Origin: Siphonodentalium dalli
Lineage: Eukaryota; Mollusca; Scaphopoda; Gadilida; Siphonodentaliidae
Length of the DNA: 64,000 nucleotides
Assembly: GCA_032622095.1 (NCBI GenBank)
Contig: CP136061.1
Coordinates: 85,348,324 to 85,412,323, forward strand
Reading direction: 5' to 3'
Numbering within the stretch: the first letter of the stretch is position 1; every line of letters begins with the position of its first letter. Shown here one piece after another: positions 44,530 through 57,130 of this stretch. The notes under the pieces are model-generated. The model did not search any database, was not told where the DNA came from, and saw nothing but the letters and a program-made list of their open reading frames with translations. A program made the position numbers and the translations under genes.

Positions 44530-47500
44530 CATTGGTCGTTGTCGCTCTACAATATTTGCAGAATGTATATGCCCAGTGACTGTTTTAATCCAATTAGAAC
44601 AATGGGGACCCATTAATTTGGTAGAAACATGGGATGTTATGACAATATTTGCAGAATTTATATGCCCATTGACTGTTTTAATCCAATTAGAACAATGAGG
44701 ACACCTTAATTTGGCAGAAACATGGGATGTTATGATAATATTTGCAGAATTTATATGCCCAGTGTCCAATTAGAACAATGGGGACCCCTAAATTTGGCAG
44801 AAACATGGGATGTTATGACAATATTTGCAGAAATTATATGCAGAGTGAATGTTTTAATCCAATTAGAACAATGGAGACCCCTTAATTTGGCAGAAACATG
44901 GGATGTTATGGAATTATTTGCAGAATGTATATGCCCAGTGACTGTCTTATTCCAATTAGATCAATGGGTACACCTTAATTTGGCAGAAACATGGTATGTT
45001 ATGACAATATTTGCAGAATTTATATGCCCAGTGACTATTTTAATCCAAATAGAACAATGGGAACCCTTAATTTGGCAGAAACATGGGATGTTATGACAAT
45101 ATTTGCAGAATTGATATGCAGTGACTGTTTTAGTCCAATTAGAACAATGGGGACCCCTTAATTTGGCAGAAACATGGGATGTTATGACAATATTTGCAGA
45201 ATTTATATGCCCAGTGACAGTAATGTTTTAATCCAATTAGAACAATGGAGACCCCTTAATTTGGCAGAAACATGGGATGTTATGGAATTATTTGCAGAAT
45301 GTATATGCCCAGTGACTGTCTTATTCCAATTAGATCAATGGGTACACCTTAATTTGGCAGAAACATGGTATGTTATGACAATATTTGCAGAATTTATATG
45401 CCCAGTGACTATTTTAATCCAAATAGAACAATGGGAACCCTTAATTTGGCAGAAAAATGGGATGTTATGATAATATTTGCAAAATTTATATGCCCAGTGT
45501 CCAATTAGAACAATGGGGACCCCTAAATTTGGCAGAAACATTGGATGTTATGACAATATTTGCAGAATTTATATGCCCAGTGACTGTTTTAATCCAATTA
45601 GAACAACGGGGACCCCTTAATTTGGCAGAAACATGGGATGTTATGATAATATTTGCCCAATTTATATGCCCAGTGACTGTTTTAGTCCAATTAGAACAAT
45701 GGGACCCCTTAATTTGGCAGAAACATGGGATGTTATGACAATATTTGCAGAATGTATATGCCCAGTGACTGTTTTAGTCTAATTAGAACAATGAGGACAC
45801 CTTAATTTGCAGAAACAAGGGATGTTATGACAATATTTGCAGAATTTATATGCCCAGTGACTGTTTTAATCCAATTAGAACAATGGAGACCCCTTAATTT
45901 GGCAGAAACATGGGATGTTATGGAATTATATGCAGAATTTATATGCCCAGTGACTGTCTTATTCCAATTAGATCAATGGGGACACCTTAATTTGGCAGAA
46001 ACATGGTATGTTATGACAATATTTGCAGAATTTATATGCCCAGTGACTGTTTTAATCCAATTAGAACAACGAGGACCCCTTAATTTGGCAGAAACATGGG
46101 ATGTTATGACAATATTTGCAGAATTGATATGCAGTGACTGTTTTAGTCCAATTAGAACAATGGGGACCCCTTAATTTGGCAGAAACATGGGATGTTATGT
46201 CAATATTTGCAGAATTTATATGCCCAGTGACTGTTTTAATCCAATTAGAACAATGGAGACCCCTTAATTTGGCAGAAACATGGGATGTTATGGAATTATT
46301 TGCAGAATGTATATGCCCAGTGACTGTCTTATTCCAATTAGATCAATGGGTACACCTTAATTTGGCAGAAACATGGTATGTTATGACAATATTTGCAGAA
46401 TTTTATATGCCCAGTGACTATTTTAATCCAAATAGAACAATGGGAACCCTTAATTTGGCAGAAAAATGGGATGTTATGATAATATTTGCAGAATTTATAT
46501 GCCCAGTGTCCAATTAGAACAATGGGGACCCCTAAATTTGGCAGAAACATGGTATGTTATGACAATATTTGCAGAACTTATGTGCCCAGTGACTGTTTTA
46601 ATCCAATTAGAACAATGAGGACACCTTAATTTGGCAGAAACATGGGATGTTATGACAATATTTGCAGAACTTATGTGCCCAGTGACTGTTTTAATCCAAT
46701 TAGAACAACGAGGACCCCTTAATTTGGTAGAAACATGGGATGTTATGACAATATTTGCAGAACTTATATATGTGCACAGTGACTGTTTTAATCCAATTAA
46801 GAACAATGGGGACCCCTTAATTTGGTAGAAACATGGGATGTTATGACAATATTTGCAGAACTTATTTGCCCAGTGACTGTTTTAATCCAATTAGAACAAT
46901 GGGGACCCCTTAATTTGGCAGACACATGGGATGTTATGACAATATTTGCAGAATTTATATGCCCAGTGACTGTTTTAATCCAATTAGAACAATGAGGACA
47001 CCTTAATTTGGCAGAAACATGGGATGTTATGACAATATTTGCAGAACTTATGTGCCCAGTGACTGTTTTAATCCAACTGGAACAATGGAGACCCCTTAAT
47101 TTGGCAGAAACATGGGATGTTATGGAATTATTTGCAGAATGTATATGCCCAGTGACTGTCTTATTCCAATTAGATCAATGGGTACACCTTAATTTGGCAG
47201 AAACATGGTATGTTATGACAATATTTGCAGAATTTATATGCCCAGTGACTGTTTTAATCCAAATAGAACAATGGGAACCCTTAATTTGGCAGAAAAATGG
47301 GATGTTATGATAATATTTGCATAATTTATATGCCCAGTGTCCAATTAGAACAATGGGGACCCCTAAATTTGGCAGAAACATTGGATGTTATGACAATATT
47401 TGCAGAATTGATATGCCCAGTGACTGTTTTAATCCAATTAGAACAACGGGGACCCCTTAATTTGGCAGAAACATGGGATGTTATGATAATATTTGCCCAA

Positions 47501-50500
47501 TTTATATGCCCAGTGACTGTTTTAGTCCAATTAGAACAATGGGACCCCTTAATTTGGCAGAAACATGGGATGTTATGACAATATTTGCAGAATGTATATG
47601 CCCAGTGACTGTTTTAGTCTAATTAGAACAATGAGGACACCTTAATTTGCAGAAACAAGGGATGTTATGACAATATTTGCAGAATTTATATGCCCAGTGA
47701 CTGTTTTAATCCAATTAGAACAATGGAGACCCCTTAATTTGGCAGAAACATGGGATGTTTTGGAATTATTTGCAGAATTTATATGCCCAGTGACTGTCTT
47801 ATTCCAATTAGATCAATGGGGACACCTTAATTTGGTAGAAACATGGTATGTTATGACAATATTTGCAGAATTTATATGCCCAGTGACTGTTTTAATCCAA
47901 TTAGAACAACGAGGACCCCTTAATTTGGCAGAAACATGGGATGTTATGACAATATTTGCAGAATTGATATGCAGTGACTGTTTTAGTCCAATTAGAACAA
48001 TGGGGACCCCTTAATTTGGCAGAAACATGGGATGTTATGTCAATATTTGCAGAATTTATATGCCCAGTGACTGTTTTAATCCAATTAGAACAATGGAGAC
48101 CCCTTAATTTGGCAGAAACATGGGATGTTATGGAATTATTTGCAGAATGTATATGCCCAGTGACTGTCTTATTCCAATTAGATCAATGGGTACACCTTAA
48201 TTTGGCAGAAACATGGTATGTTATGACAATATTTGCAGAATTTTATATGCCCAGTGACTATTTTAATCCAAATAGAACAATGGGAACCCTTAATTTGGCA
48301 GAAAAATGGGATGTTATGATAATATTTGCAGAATTTATATGCCCAGTGTCCAATTAGAACAATGGGGACCCCTAAATTTGGCAGAAACATAGTATGTTAT
48401 GACAATATTTGCAGAACTTATGTGCCCAGTGACTGTTTTAATCCAATTAGAACAATGAGGACACCTTAATTTGGCAGAAACATGGGATGTTATGACAATA
48501 TTTGCAGAACTTATGTGCCCAGTGACTGTTTTAATCCAATTAGAACAACGAGGACCCCTTAATTTGGTAGAAACATGGGATGTTATGACAATATTTGCAG
48601 AACTTATATATGTGCACAGTGACTGTTTTAATCCAATTAAGAACAATGGGGACCCCTTAATTTGGTAGAAACATGGGATGTTATGACAATATTTGCAGAA
48701 CTTATTTGCCCAGTGACTGTTTTAATCCAATTAGAACAATGGGGACCCCTTAATTTGGCAGACACATGGGATGTTATGACAATATTTGCAGAATTTATAT
48801 GCCCAGTGACTATTTTAATCCAAATAGAACAATGGGGACCCCTTTAATAATTTGGCAGAAACATGGGATGTTATGACAATATTTGCAGAATTGATATGCC
48901 CAGTGACTGTTTTAGTCCAATTAGAACAATGGGGACCCCTTAATTTGGCAGAAACATGGGATGTTATGATAATATTTGCAGAATTTATATGCCCAGTGTC
49001 CAATTAGAACAATGGGGACCCCTAAATTTGGCAGAAACATGGGATGTTATGACAATATTTGCAGAATTTATATGCCCAGTGAATGTTTTAATCCAATTAG
49101 AACAATGGTTACCCCTTAATTTGGTAGAAACATGGGATGTTATGACAATATTTGCAGAACTTATGTGCCCAGTGACTGTTTTAATCCAATTAGAACAATG
49201 AGGACACCTTAATTTGGCAGAAACATGGGATGTTATGACAATATTTGCAGAACTTATGTGCCCAGTGACTGTTTTAATCCAATTAGAACAATGAGGACAC
49301 CTTAATTTGGCAGAAACATGGGATGTTATGACAATATTTGCAGAATTTATATGCCCAGTGACTATTTTAATCCAAATAGAACAATGGGGACCCCTTTAAT
49401 AATTTGGCAGAAACATGGGATGTTATGACAATATTTGCAGAATTGATATGCCCAGTGACTGTTTTAGTCCAATTAGAACAATGGGGACCCCTTAATTTGG
49501 CAGAAACATGGGATGTTATGATAATATTTGCAGAATTTATATGCCCAGTGTCCAATTAGAACAATGGGGACCCCTAAATTTGGCAGAAACATGGGATGTT
49601 ATGACAATATTTGCAGAATTTATATGCCCAGTGAATGTTTTAATCCAATTAGAACAATGGTTACCCCTTAATTTGGTAGAAACATGGGATGTTATGACAA
49701 TATTTGCAGAACTTATGTGCCCAGTGACTGTTTTAATCCAATTAGAACAATGAGGACACCTTAATTTGGCAGAAACATGGGATGTTATGACAATATTTGC
49801 AGAACTTATGTGCCCAGTGACTGTTTTAATCCAATTAGAACAATGAGGACACCTTAATTTGGCAGAAACATGGGATGTTATGACAATATTTGCAGAATTT
49901 ATATGCCCAGTGTCCAATTAGAACAATGGGGACCCCTAAATTTGGCAGAAACATGGGATGTTATGACAATATTTGCAGAATTTATATGCCCAGTGAATGT
50001 TTTAATCCAATTAGAACAATGGTTACCCATTAATTTGGTAGAAACATGGGATGTTATGACAATATTTGCAGAATTTATATGCCCATTGACTGTTTTAATC
50101 CAATTAGAACAATGAGGACACCTTAATTTGGCAGAAACATGGGATGTTATGATAATATTTGCAGAATTTATATGCCCAGTGTCCAATTAGAACAATGGGG
50201 ACCCCTAAATTTGGCAGAAACATGGGATGTTATGACAATATTTGCAGAATTTATATGCCCAGTGAATGTTTTAATCCAATTAGAACAATGGTTACCCCTT
50301 AATTTGGTAGAAACATGGGATGTTATGACAATATTTGCAGAACTTATGTGCCCAGTGACTGTTTTAATCCAATTAGAACAATGGGGACCCCTTAATTTAG
50401 CAGAAACATGGGGTGTTATGACAATATGCCCAGTGACTGTCTTAATCCAATTAGAACAATTGGGACCCCTTAATTTGGCAGAAACATGGGATGTTATGAC

Positions 50501-50640
50501 AATATTTGCAGAATTTATATGCACAGTGATTATTTTAATCCAATTAGAACAATGGGACCACTAACATGGCAATACCATGGCATGTTAAGAAAACATTTGC
50601 AAAAAATATATGTCCAGTGACTGTTTTAATCCAATTAGCA
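44530..50640. repeat. Satellite array, 93-bp unit with higher-order structure
   Basis: About 65 units of ~93 bp read tttggcagaaacatgggatg, ttatgacaatatttgcagaa, tttatatgcccagtgactgt, tttaatccaattagaacaat, ggggaccccttaa. 93 is divisible by three, so 31-residue open frames recur on both strands, e.g. ETWDVMTIFAEFICPVTVL. Truncated units (lacking actgttttaa) occur at regular places. A block of ~1840 bp (about 45240-46970) is repeated almost exactly at 47080-48810. Offset 552 bp repeats another block (48815 and 49367). Both are signs of unequal exchange. Confidence 0.95.
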
Positions 50641-51200
50641 GAGTTAAATGTAGGTTCTGCCTATATTCGGCATATTTTACCGGACTAGAAACGGAATAAA
50701 GCCGATCGACAATGTTGTTGATGACCAATTCACATCCCAACTTCTGAAGAGCTCACAAACTCTGTATTCACAAAGTTACCTCTATCAGTAAATTGTTCAT
50801 AAAAAGCAGCTACCTCTGTATGTTACGTCGCCCCTTATATTGTAAAAAGTGTGTTATTTTGAATTTACCTCGTAAGGATGGTATCATGGTACACACAATG
50901 ATGCTATACTACCTCTCTATGTCACCCCTTATATGGAAAATGGGCGTGTTATGAATTTACCTCATGATGATGGTGAAGTGTTCGCTGCTGTAAAATGATT
51001 TGTGAGCCAATTACTGTTCCAGGGTCGTGGTTTCCCTGCAAAGGGACCGGTACAACTACACGATTATAACGCATGTTGGTCTCCAACTGCAGCAGAAAGG
51101 GTAGACCTCGGTTGGTAGTTATAGAGTTCGATACCTCGTTGGGATGGTAATACAAACATGTGTGTGTGCGTGTGTGTGTGCATGATCACTCGTCAACAAT
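50641..51200. other. No gene; GT microsatellite
   Basis: ttacctc(t/g)...cgccccttatat / tcaccccttatat is an approximate duplication (50817-50860 and 50905-50960). A GT-rich microsatellite lies at 51160-51182. Confidence 0.5.
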
Positions 51201-51204
51201 TTCC

Positions 51205-51965
51205 TTTAGCACATGCTACAGGTCGTACCTTTGGTCAGATCATTATGAAATTTGTCATAGCTGTTGACATTGACATGGGCCATCTTGTTAATTTTGACAT
51301 GTAGATGGGAACAAGTCATTTTGGGGTCATTCGGCCATAAAATATGGCCGCTGGCACCCATCTTGGATTTTACTCTTTGCATGACTAAATCCTTTGGCAC
51401 GGGCTGCAAGTCATACCTTTGGTCAGATCATTATGAAATTTGTCATGGGTGTTGAGATTGACATGTAGATGGGAACGAGTCATTTTGGGATCATTCGGCA
51501 AAAAAACATGGCTGCCAGCGGCTATCTTGGATTTCAAAATTCAATCCTTTAGCACGAGCTACAGGTCATACTGTTGCACTGATCATCATAAAATTTGTCG
51601 TGGATGTTAATATTGACATGTAGATGGGAACGAGTCATTCGGCCATAAAACATGGCTGCCAGCCGCCATCTTGGATTTTACTCTCTGCATGACTAAATCC
51701 TTTGGCACTAGGCTACAGGTCGTACCTTTGGTCGATTCATTATGAAATTTGTCGTGGCTGTTGACATTGACATGTAGATGGGAATGAGTCATTTCGGTGT
51801 CATTTGGCAAAAAAAAACATGGCTGCCAGCGGCCATCTTGGATATAAAAAATCAATCCATTACCACAGACTACAGGCCGGTGTGTTCGTCTGATTATCAT
51901 GAAATTTGTCGTGGAAGTTAATATTGACATGTAGATGGGAAACATGGCCTCCGGTAGCCAGTGCG
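51205..51965. repeat. ~160-bp tandem array with GGCCATCTTGGAT words
   Basis: About five copies start near 51205, 51389, 51544, 51697 and 51855. Each contains acaggtcgtacctttggtca, atcattatgaaatttgtc, acattgacatgtagatggga, acgagtcattttgg and catggctgccagcggccatc ttggat. Later copies lack the atttactctttgcatgacta end. Confidence 0.85.
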
Positions 51966-52189
51966 ATATCATTGTTTCCCCTGCAAGCTAAATTACATGA
52001 ACCGAACATATGTTTTGGCTGTAATAAATTTTAAGCTGACAACATTTCAGGACACTTTCGAGTCACTGTTGACATTTTGTAGACAGATCAATGACATATC
52101 AGTCAACTTTTGTTAAGCTCCAATTCAACAAGAGTTGACATATTTTGAAAATAAATACATTAGAGAGGATATTTACCAGGCTGCAATTG

Positions 52190-52592
52190 GAAATATTATT
52201 TTATAAATTGCCGGTATCTGCAAACCTAGGATGTGGAACGACCTGCCAAAGGAGATACACCAAATTCATGACTTCATTGAGTTCAAAGGCAGATCCAAGA
52301 CATACTTAGGGAATATTATAATATTGAAAGTACACATCATTGATTATGCAATTACTGTCAGCAAGCAGTATTGTATTTGCACCACCACATATATGCATTT
52401 GGTCGTCAAGTATATTGATAGGCAGGCTATAATGCTATATTCATGTAATTCTACTGAATTCATTTGCTTTTTTTTCGTACATACGTCTGTTATATAAATA
52501 TGCCGATATGTTTGTTCATTGATGTAAGTTTAGGTTTGTTCGTGCAGGAATTTACACTTTACAAAATAAATTAATAATAATAATAATAATTG
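52190..52592 (+). mobile_element. LINE 3' remnant with reverse-transcriptase C-terminus
   Basis: From 52231 the frame reads MWNDLPKEIHQIHDFIEFKG then RSKTYL. The pattern LWN-x-LP-x-x-I-x-x-x-x-x-x-x-x-FK-x-x-x-K-x-YL is the conserved tail of many LINE-encoded proteins (CR1/Jockey-like). A 3' UTR and a (taa)n tail (52570-52591) follow, as in such elements. The rest of the element is missing by 5' truncation. Confidence 0.7.
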
Positions 52593-53021
52593 TGCGGTCA
52601 ACCAGCCCATCATCTTGCATTATTCCATACCACTTTTGTTAGCCTACTGGAGCAACTTCTGTTATACTAAATCACAAGCAGTCACTATACCAAACTTGGA
52701 TACTTTAGGTGTTGTGAGAGTACGTAACATATCATCTGAGTTATTAGACATGTACGTAATTCACTGATTAGCTTGATGCACTGATGACAGTTATTTTCAT
52801 CAGGAAATTAAGCAACATGCCATAGCTTAATGTCATCTCCACTGTACTAAGGCCCATATGAGCTCCCAGTGACATAAATATGGTGTATTTGCAGTTATAA
52901 TATGTTTTAAACTGTTACAAATGTCAAATATGAGCCCAAAAAGTCTTTATTAAAACATTTGCATGAGGCACCCACCCCAGCATACCTTCCTGCAAATTTT
53001 GTATTAACCCCCCCCCCCTGC
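52593..53021. other. Intronic, no gene
   Basis: Single-copy AT-rich sequence with a C tract at 53008-53017. Confidence 0.4.
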
Positions 53022-53337
53022 TACTATACTAAATACTAATGGATGAGTAGTTGAACTTATTTTCTGAACTCTTCCACCAAAAAATAAGAATCTGTTTGCA
53101 CTTGTATTATCTTTATGGTTGTCTGCTCATTTTACCTGAACTTCCCTCCAAACAAATAAAAGACCATTGCAATACCTACTTTTATAACCGGGTGATATCA
53201 TTCCCATTATTTTGGTAACTAAAACTGTTTTCAACATGTCGAAAAATTACAACTTAAAACACCCTTGCTGGGCCCCTTAAGTGTTGAAAATTTGCCAACT
53301 GATTACTATTTCAGTCTCAATTTTTATATTATTGCAG

Positions 53338-53488
53338 GCAGGAATACTTGATCAAAATTTAACAATTGCTCTGGAGCCGGAAGCAGCAGCAATTCACTGT
53401 CAACGAGTTGCCACCGAAGTGGCGACAGATGGCTCAAACCTCTACATATCCAGACCTGGATCAAGATATATGGTCATCGATATTGGAG
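53338..53488 (+). CDS. HSPA12-like: HSPA12-like HSP70, coding exon 3
   Basis: Acceptor ttattgcag at 53337; donor ggag/gtaagt at 53489. The 151 nt are phase 0 in and phase 1 out. LTIALEPEAAAIHCQ is the HSPA12 connect-1 region (ALEPEAA). YMVIDIGG is the start of the phosphate-2 loop, which must be completed by a further exon beginning G-T-x-D. I did not find that exon before 64000, so the gene appears to continue beyond the window, or it is truncated. The exon tail is tandemly repeated twice just downstream and the exon is flanked by a ~180-bp direct repeat. Confidence 0.88.
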
Positions 53489-53500
53489 GTAAGTAGAAAC

Positions 53501-53582
53501 ATGGTCATTGACCTGGGAGTGAGAAAGTCGATCAGACCCAGATCGAGATACATGGTCATCGACCTGGGAGTGAGAAAGTATA
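53501..53582 (+). repeat. Repeated exon 3 tail
   Basis: The exon end ggatcaagatatatggtcat + cgatattgg recurs as acatggtcattgacctggga (53500) and cccagatcgagatacatggt catcgacctggg (53537-53571). Each translates to a YMVID(L/I)G-like peptide. The copies lack GGAGGTAAG, so neither is a working donor. Confidence 0.75.
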
Positions 53583-53840
53583 AAGTCCCTTTCTTTTAAA
53601 AGTTCTTAATCCTTCTATACTAAATACTCATTGATGAGAAGTTCCCTCAGGAACAGTTCAGATAATTAGATAACCATAGGTTGTTTGTTGAACTTATTAT
53701 CTGAACCTTTCCACCAAAGAATATGAAACCTTCTGCACTTGTATTGTCTTTATGTCAGTCTGTCATCTGCTAATTTTTCATGAACTTCCCTCCAAATTAA
53801 TAATAGACCATTCCAATGTATGTTTTGATAACTGATGGGA

Positions 53841-56400
53841 GAATCCATTTAGATTAGATTATAGATAGCGTTAAATAGAACCTTCCTTGAAAAGTAGGTG
53901 GATTTATTTTCTTTCTTGAATATACTGCCCAATTTTCACCTTTAACCCTTGAGGTAGGATTCCCCTAAATGTTGGGAATATGCATTGTCGATGAGGGTGG
54001 GCTAGGTTTGGAGGCTCGGTTTTGACGATAACTGCGAGCACAGACTAAAGTGATACATCAAAATGTAGGTCCAGGTTTGGAGTATCGGAAAACAATGGCA
54101 CTTTCCGCATGAATGTATTCTAAGTGGCAGAAAAATGTCTTGGAAAATAGCCTTTGGCATTCGTACACAAACAACGGAAAACCACATTTCACTCCAAAAA
54201 ATAACTTAGTGACAGATGACCACGTGTCCCGACTACAATTCCATTTGAAAACATTTAACGTTTTCCACCTGCAATACCCATACAGCCGAATTCACCAAAC
54301 CCACAAAACACGTGGAGTCGGAATCCATTTTATCGATTTATTCGTTATCCGCACCAAAGTTCAAAGGTCAACTGTGGCGAGTGCAGATACCGGTATATAT
54401 GGAAGACCATAATTGTCAATCTTCCCAATGGAGAACTCTTAATACATGTAGAATGAATAGATTTTATATATATTTATTTGCCTGTAAATATTGGGGAGCG
54501 TAACTACTAGCTCCCCATTATTATTATATACATATGATTATAATAACATTTTACAAATTCTCAATTATATTGATACTCTTATATTTTATAGTTAATTGAA
54601 TTGTCAAGAGTCAAGATAGTATCAAGATTCAAAATAGGAGAATACAATAGAAGAAAATTCGAAAGTATGACATGTACATGTATACCATTCAACTGATCTA
54701 TTAAATTTTTGGCTAAACACGCCCAATACCATTAGAATATGGTAGAAAAAATAGAAATTGGACAATTCCAAAAATTAAGGGAAATTTCAGGTGGGCGGGG
54801 AAAAAAGCTGTTGACGACTCGCCGAATTGATTTCAAATGAATGCAGTGAGACAAACCGGAAGTAAATAGAAAGCACGGAACGTAGCCAATCAAATAGCTT
54901 GTTACTGTTACATAAGAGGTCAAGGGACAATTAAGCGCTCCAATGAATTACAAAATAAGGTGAAACAAATTTAAACTTGACATAAGGCAAATATAGGGGT
55001 TGGTCGTTACTCCGGGAAGATTAATTCTTTTAATATATTTTGCAAACATAATAATAAAAGCGATTTGCGCCATATGAATATGCATTGCTCAAATGGATGT
55101 GCGACAAGTAAGACGTCCTTTCTGAACGTGATTCCAGTAATAACTATATTATATTGTAGTGACTCCGTGCACAAACAACGTCTCCACCACCACCACCAAC
55201 AACAACAACCATACAACAACGCAGTACAGTTTGGAATCTCGAATTACGTTCCCGTTTGTTAGTACCCAGTCCAGTTCCATTAGATCATAATTTACGTAAC
55301 GGAATGTAAAAAAATGAGTTTTGTGTGTACCCATTACCCAATACTATACGACACAATATATTTGCATAAACATCAATAAAGGAGCAGTACGCTACAAAAC
55401 AATACAATATAATAATACTAATAAATAAAACTCATTTCTGTTTTGTTTGTCTGTCGGGCTTTGGTTATGTAGCTTTTTATTCCGAATACCCAATAATCCG
55501 AAGGTCTCATAATCCGAAGGTCCGATTCTACGAATATCCGGTATATATTCCGCACGAACACCTCCTGAGAAAGGTGACATTATAATTACACCAAGAGGCG
55601 TAATTGCAATGCATATTTGTGGTACAATTATGCTTTAAATATTGCCATTTGTTATTAGCATATTTTAGATTAGTATAGTCAGACTCAGGACTGTAATTTG
55701 TGCCATTTTGTGGTTATCACAGGCGTCTACCGGTACTTGTAGTTCAATCTGGTACTCGGTGCGGGGTCCAGAGAGTTTTCAGATATATATTTAAGAATAT
55801 TTTAGCACACATATCGCTGAATACAATTTGTGTAAGAACACCCATTGTCAGTGTTTGGCACAAATTTATTTGCCAAATTGCTGTTTGCTGATTTAGCAAA
55901 TTTCTTAAATCAACCCATTGCGAATAATTGCCATTATTATCATTTAAATTTCTTCTAATGCAAGGCGAGTGTGTCTGTTTTTACATACACGGGGACCTAT
56001 CAAAGCCAGTTTTCATACCGCTTACCGATGTGGGCACCCAAACTGCAGGTGCCAAAAAACAAAAAACATTTTTTTTTAATTCAGGTCCCAATTCATATCA
56101 TAACAAAACATTTATATACCAGTACCAGTATATTGACATAAGACATTTATTTTACAAACAGATGGTTGGAGTCATATTGTAAAGCATGTTTGGCTTTCAT
56201 CTGTGAAAACTTCTAATAGTTTGAGTTCAGGTTTGTTAACATTCAGCTACTTCCGTATTTCAATCAAATTCAAGTGAAATTACACAATACAGTGCAGGAA
56301 CAGTGACAATTTGATCAATTCAACATGGTTATTATGTGGAATATCATAATACCAAATTAATAATTAACATAGAGATTAGTACTAATATTAATTACTAACT
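53841..56400. other. No gene recognised; CAC/CAA microsatellite
   Basis: caccaccaccaccaacaaca lies at 55183-55207. Open frames at 54113-54412 and elsewhere show no domain similarity. I looked for a fourth HSPA12 exon starting G-T-V/A-D and did not see one. Confidence 0.45.
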
Positions 56401-56852
56401 TAAAGGTACTCAATCCGATCGGAGGGTCCTATATTATTATTTCATTGGCTTTGGGAGTAAAAAATAATTGATTCGAGTCGAGGAACCTACCAATCAACAC
56501 TCAGGGTGATTATCGATATTTGAAGTTTTGTTATTTCTATTCTTTCTGTCCCAGAACATGGCGTCAAAAGGATGTTCTCGGTCAAAATTGCGCTATTATT
56601 ACGACTTGATTTTAGAGTTATCCATCCTTGTCTGTTTGAATAGTGTTTCTGGTGTACACATCTCGAGCAAATTACGAAGTTATGGGCAATTATTAGTACT
56701 CATCTCGGGGAAAATAAACAATTTCAACAATTCACTTTCTAATAACTCTGAGCTTTGTTTGATGGGTTCCTTGACTCGAATCAAATATGTTTTACCCCCA
56801 AAGCCAACGAAATGGTAATATAGGACCCTCTGATTGGATTGAGTACCTTTAA
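56401..56852. mobile_element. Inverted-repeat MITE (AAAGGTACTCAATC ends)
   Basis: Left arm 56402-56507 and right arm 56745-56852 match inverted: aaaggtactcaatccgatcg, gagggtcctat, ttcattggctttggg, gattcgagtcgaggaac, cctaccaatca. Partial relatives are at 557-600 and 27951-28040. Confidence 0.85.
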
Positions 56853-56942
56853 TATACATTGTTTCTGCATTACTACATGTAGTATATTATATGTACTGTA
56901 CATATAATATACTACATGTAGTAGTGCAGAAACAATGTATAT
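56852..56942. repeat. 91-bp near-perfect palindrome
   Basis: Arms atatacattgtttctgcatt... and their complement meet at T 56897 with one mismatch. It abuts the preceding MITE. Confidence 0.9.
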
Positions 56943-57130
56943 TGTAAATGATTATAAGTTATTGTCAGATATCTTTTGGTTCAATGGATTATGATTATCC
57001 TGCATGAAATGAGATTTAACAGTACTGTTTAATATCACTCTAATTCATATATTAGGCTATTTTATAAAAATTCAAGTGAGAGACACTTACATGTACATAT
57101 CTGACAATAACTTAAAATCATTTACAATCC
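56939..57130. repeat. Inverted pair around attgtaaatgatt
   Basis: atattgtaaatgattataag + ttattgtcagatat (56940-56973) is inverted at 57096-57128 (atatctgacaataacttaaa + atcatttacaat). Confidence 0.75.

Larger units (their letters stand above)
53022..53840. repeat. Direct repeat flanking HSPA12 exon 3
   Basis: Segment 53022-53200 (ctatactaaatactaatgga, tgaacttattttctgaactc, gcacttgtattatctttatg, gaacttccctccaaac, gaccattgcaat) recurs diverged at 53611-53830, with an extra ~35 bp. Exon 3 lies between the copies. Confidence 0.75.

Noticed and set aside
44722-50564. Long overlapping open frames that could be a repeat protein (31-residue repeats)
   Set aside because: They are equally open on both strands, are broken by stops in variant units and lack a start/splice context. 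The 93-bp satellite period explains them.
44530-50640. CRISPR-like regular repeats
   Set aside because: Units are contiguous with no unique spacers, the unit is 93 bp and the genome is clearly eukaryotic.
56290-56312. acag/tgcaggaacagtgacaatt as HSPA12 exon 4
   Set aside because: It would give GAGTVTI after exon 3 but reaches a stop immediately and the family requires GGT-x-D; treated as coincidence.
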